Shown here piece after piece: positions 5,581-6,609 of a stretch of 6,609 nucleotides of DNA. Positions within the stretch are counted from its first letter, which is position 1, and each line of letters starts with the position of its first letter. The notes beneath the pieces are model-generated. The model saw only the letters and a list, made by a program, of their open reading frames with translations, was not told where the DNA came from and did no database searches. The translations under genes were made by a program, and so were the position numbers. This DNA is from Caldifarciminota bacterium (GTDB lineage: Bacteria; Hydrothermota; Tepidihabitantia; SM23-42), in assembly GCA_023128195.1 (NCBI GenBank), contig JAGMEL010000264.1, forward strand, positions 1 through 6,609. The letters run 5' to 3'.

Positions 5581-6447
5581 TCAGAATCTTCCGAAATTCA
5601 AATCTAAGCCAAAGGATTCAAATAGTGTTACCTCTTCGTCAAACAACCTTTCTCCATTCAAATGAAAATCAAGAGAGAATTCTCTGATGCGTATACTTAT
5701 TCCAGGTTCAATTTGCCATTCAGGCGATTCAAAACCATTAATGAAATTTTCTTTAATTCCAAAGAGCAGGGCAATTTTTTTAGTCATTGGTAGTTCCAGA
5801 CCTGCATAGATATGTGTGTAATCATTTTCTATATCGCCACGACTGAAATCATATTCTGCGATGAAATAGACAAAACCTTCATTGAGGATGAGGCGTTGTA
5901 GCATTAAACCGATCCTATGTCTATTATATTCATAAGGTTCTTGAACATGATCGAATGTATACTTCGGCACAATCATAAAATCTCCCTTCCTTTTCGAGAG
6001 ACGTAGATTGAATTTGTACCATTCTCCATTTACTGCATCGCTTACGAGAAAGGAAATGTCAAAACGTTTGCTAAAATAAGTACGTCCAACGCTAATACCG
6101 AATCTTATATGGTCCTTGACCGGTGAGCCAGATATGCCGATATTAAACTTACGAAGATTTATTCCATACCCGATATTAAACCCACTACCAGGTACTGCAT
6201 TTTGCCAGCAAGCCAGTGCTCCGTATTTTATGTCAGGCGTAAGAATAATACCATAATTCCCGGATTCTGCTGTGATGTCACCGTAAAGGTTGTTCTCATA
6301 TGCGGCTATTTGGTGTGGATAAATGTCAATATTTACCAGGTCATCGATGTAATCACCAGCCATAAATATGCCCATTCTTGTCTGATTAGCCCAGGCCAAG
6401 TTCACTGCGAAAAAACAGACAATGCTTATATAAATTATTTTCTTCAT
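5581..6447 (-). CDS. predicted outer-membrane beta-barrel-like protein, hypothetical
   Basis: The 288-residue product starts with a classic signal peptide (MKK, then a hydrophobic core, ending AWA before N21). The rest is rich in Gly, aromatic residues and alternating polar/hydrophobic strands typical of barrels (FNIGYGINLRKFNIGISG, HIRFGISVGRTYFSKRFDI, FSLDFHLNGERL). It ends in phenylalanine after a final strand, SFGLDLNFGRF, which fits the C-terminal aromatic signal used by the BAM machinery. I recognise no specific family or ligand; 10-12 strands would suit the length, an estimate only. There is no ribosome-binding site before the ATG, but a strong promoter is positioned for a leaderless mRNA (6454-6481). 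tRNA-Ala follows on the same strand. Confidence 0.8.
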   Translation of the reverse strand: MKKIIYISIVCFFAVNLAWANQTRMGIFMAGDYIDDLVNIDIYPHQIAAYENNLYGDITAESGNYGIILTPDIKYGALACWQNAVPGSGFNIGYGINLRKFNIGISGSPVKDHIRFGISVGRTYFSKRFDISFLVSDAVNGEWYKFNLRLSKRKGDFMIVPKYTFDHVQEPYEYNRHRIGLMLQRLILNEGFVYFIAEYDFSRGDIENDYTHIYAGLELPMTKKIALLFGIKENFINGFESPEWQIEPGISIRIREFSLDFHLNGERLFDEEVTLFESFGLDLNFGRF

Positions 6448-6453
6448 GAGTCG

Positions 6454-6481
6454 ATTATATTCAGCAGTTTTAAAAAGTCAA
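6454..6481 (-). promoter_or_regulatory. sigma-70-type promoter for the beta-barrel gene, probably leaderless
   Basis: On the minus strand TTGACT (6481-6476) and TATAAT (6459-6454) are separated by 16 bases, one mismatch from the -35 consensus and a perfect -10. Six bases separate the -10 from the ATG at 6447, so the usual start point is the A of the ATG. No Shine-Dalgarno sequence is present, as expected for a leaderless transcript. Confidence 0.7.
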
Positions 6482-6574
6482 GAGAACGGTTTTAATCAGA
6501 AATAATCTACCCGAAAGAGGTTGTTTAATCATAAATGGTATTTTGCGTAGATCTTGGCTTGTCAGGAGAAAAAA

Positions 6575-6609
6575 ATGGGTTATCCTCTGAATGTTTATGT
6601 TCATTTTTG
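6575..6609 (+). CDS. start of an unidentified gene, cut by the window end
   Basis: ATG at 6575 follows a good ribosome-binding site (AGGAGA, 6564-6569, five-base spacer). The visible residues are MGYPLNVYVHF. Eleven residues do not identify a family. The phrase VYVHF resembles the beginning of HemW-type radical-SAM proteins, whose motif continues with Pro-Phe/Trp-Cys, but here the next codon begins TG (Cys or Trp), which does not fit. It is divergent from the beta-barrel gene, so the 127 bases between them should hold both control regions. No clear promoter was seen for this side. Confidence 0.5.
   Translation, partial: MGYPLNVYVHF

Noticed and set aside
5456..5665. 69-codon plus-strand frame
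   Set aside because: It starts inside tRNA-Ala and overlaps the 3' end of the beta-barrel gene; the translation has no recognisable features.
6535..6609. Alternative open frame starting at ATG 6535 (MVFCVDLGLSGEKNG...)
   Set aside because: The nearest Shine-Dalgarno-like bases are too far upstream, and its composition looks less protein-like than the frame at 6575, which has a well-placed AGGAGA.
6575..6609. Calling the partial gene HemW (radical SAM)
   Set aside because: NVYVHF is suggestive, but the next codon starts with TG instead of the CCN proline expected in the VHxPFC motif. Eleven residues cannot carry the assignment.

Overview
The window looks like a piece of an AT-rich chromosome from a Gram-negative-type bacterium. 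A predicted outer-membrane beta-barrel protein and secreted cell-wall enzymes point to a double membrane. The gaps between genes are full of short-period degenerate repeats. No marker fixes the taxon. An uncultured candidate phylum (WOR-3/Stahlbacteria-like) is only a guess from the style of the sequence.

Region 1 (137-3859, + strand) is a tightly packed four-gene cluster. It encodes an orphan PTS EIIA-type protein, an exported protein of a conserved family usually labelled 'asparagine synthetase B', a DUF177/YceD-family cysteine-rich protein, and a PBP4-type D-Ala-D-Ala carboxypeptidase/endopeptidase (dacB). All three junctions overlap by 1 or 4 bases (TAATG, ATAA, ATGA), so translation is probably coupled. 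The DUF177 gene (1872-2429) has no ATG, GTG or TTG start. The best start is an ATA codon placed ideally behind a strong Shine-Dalgarno sequence, so ordinary gene callers would miss it.

Region 2 (3860-4999, + strand) begins with a short repeat-rich gap. It continues with a 46-residue single-span membrane protein and a cytoplasmic M19 (renal-type) dipeptidase with all its metal ligands. DacB and the dipeptidase could both act in turnover of wall peptides.

Region 3 (5000-5425) is non-coding and lies between convergent units. It holds 31 heptamers in unbroken register (5124-5340), three more upstream (5045-5065), and a 58-bp unrelated segment with inverted-repeat ends exactly between the two blocks.

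Region 4 (5426-6447, - strand) has tRNA-Ala(TGC) downstream of a gene for a secreted beta-barrel-like protein. That gene has a near-consensus sigma-70-type promoter placed so that transcription would begin at its ATG, implying a leaderless mRNA. A divergent + strand gene begins at 6575 and runs off the window.
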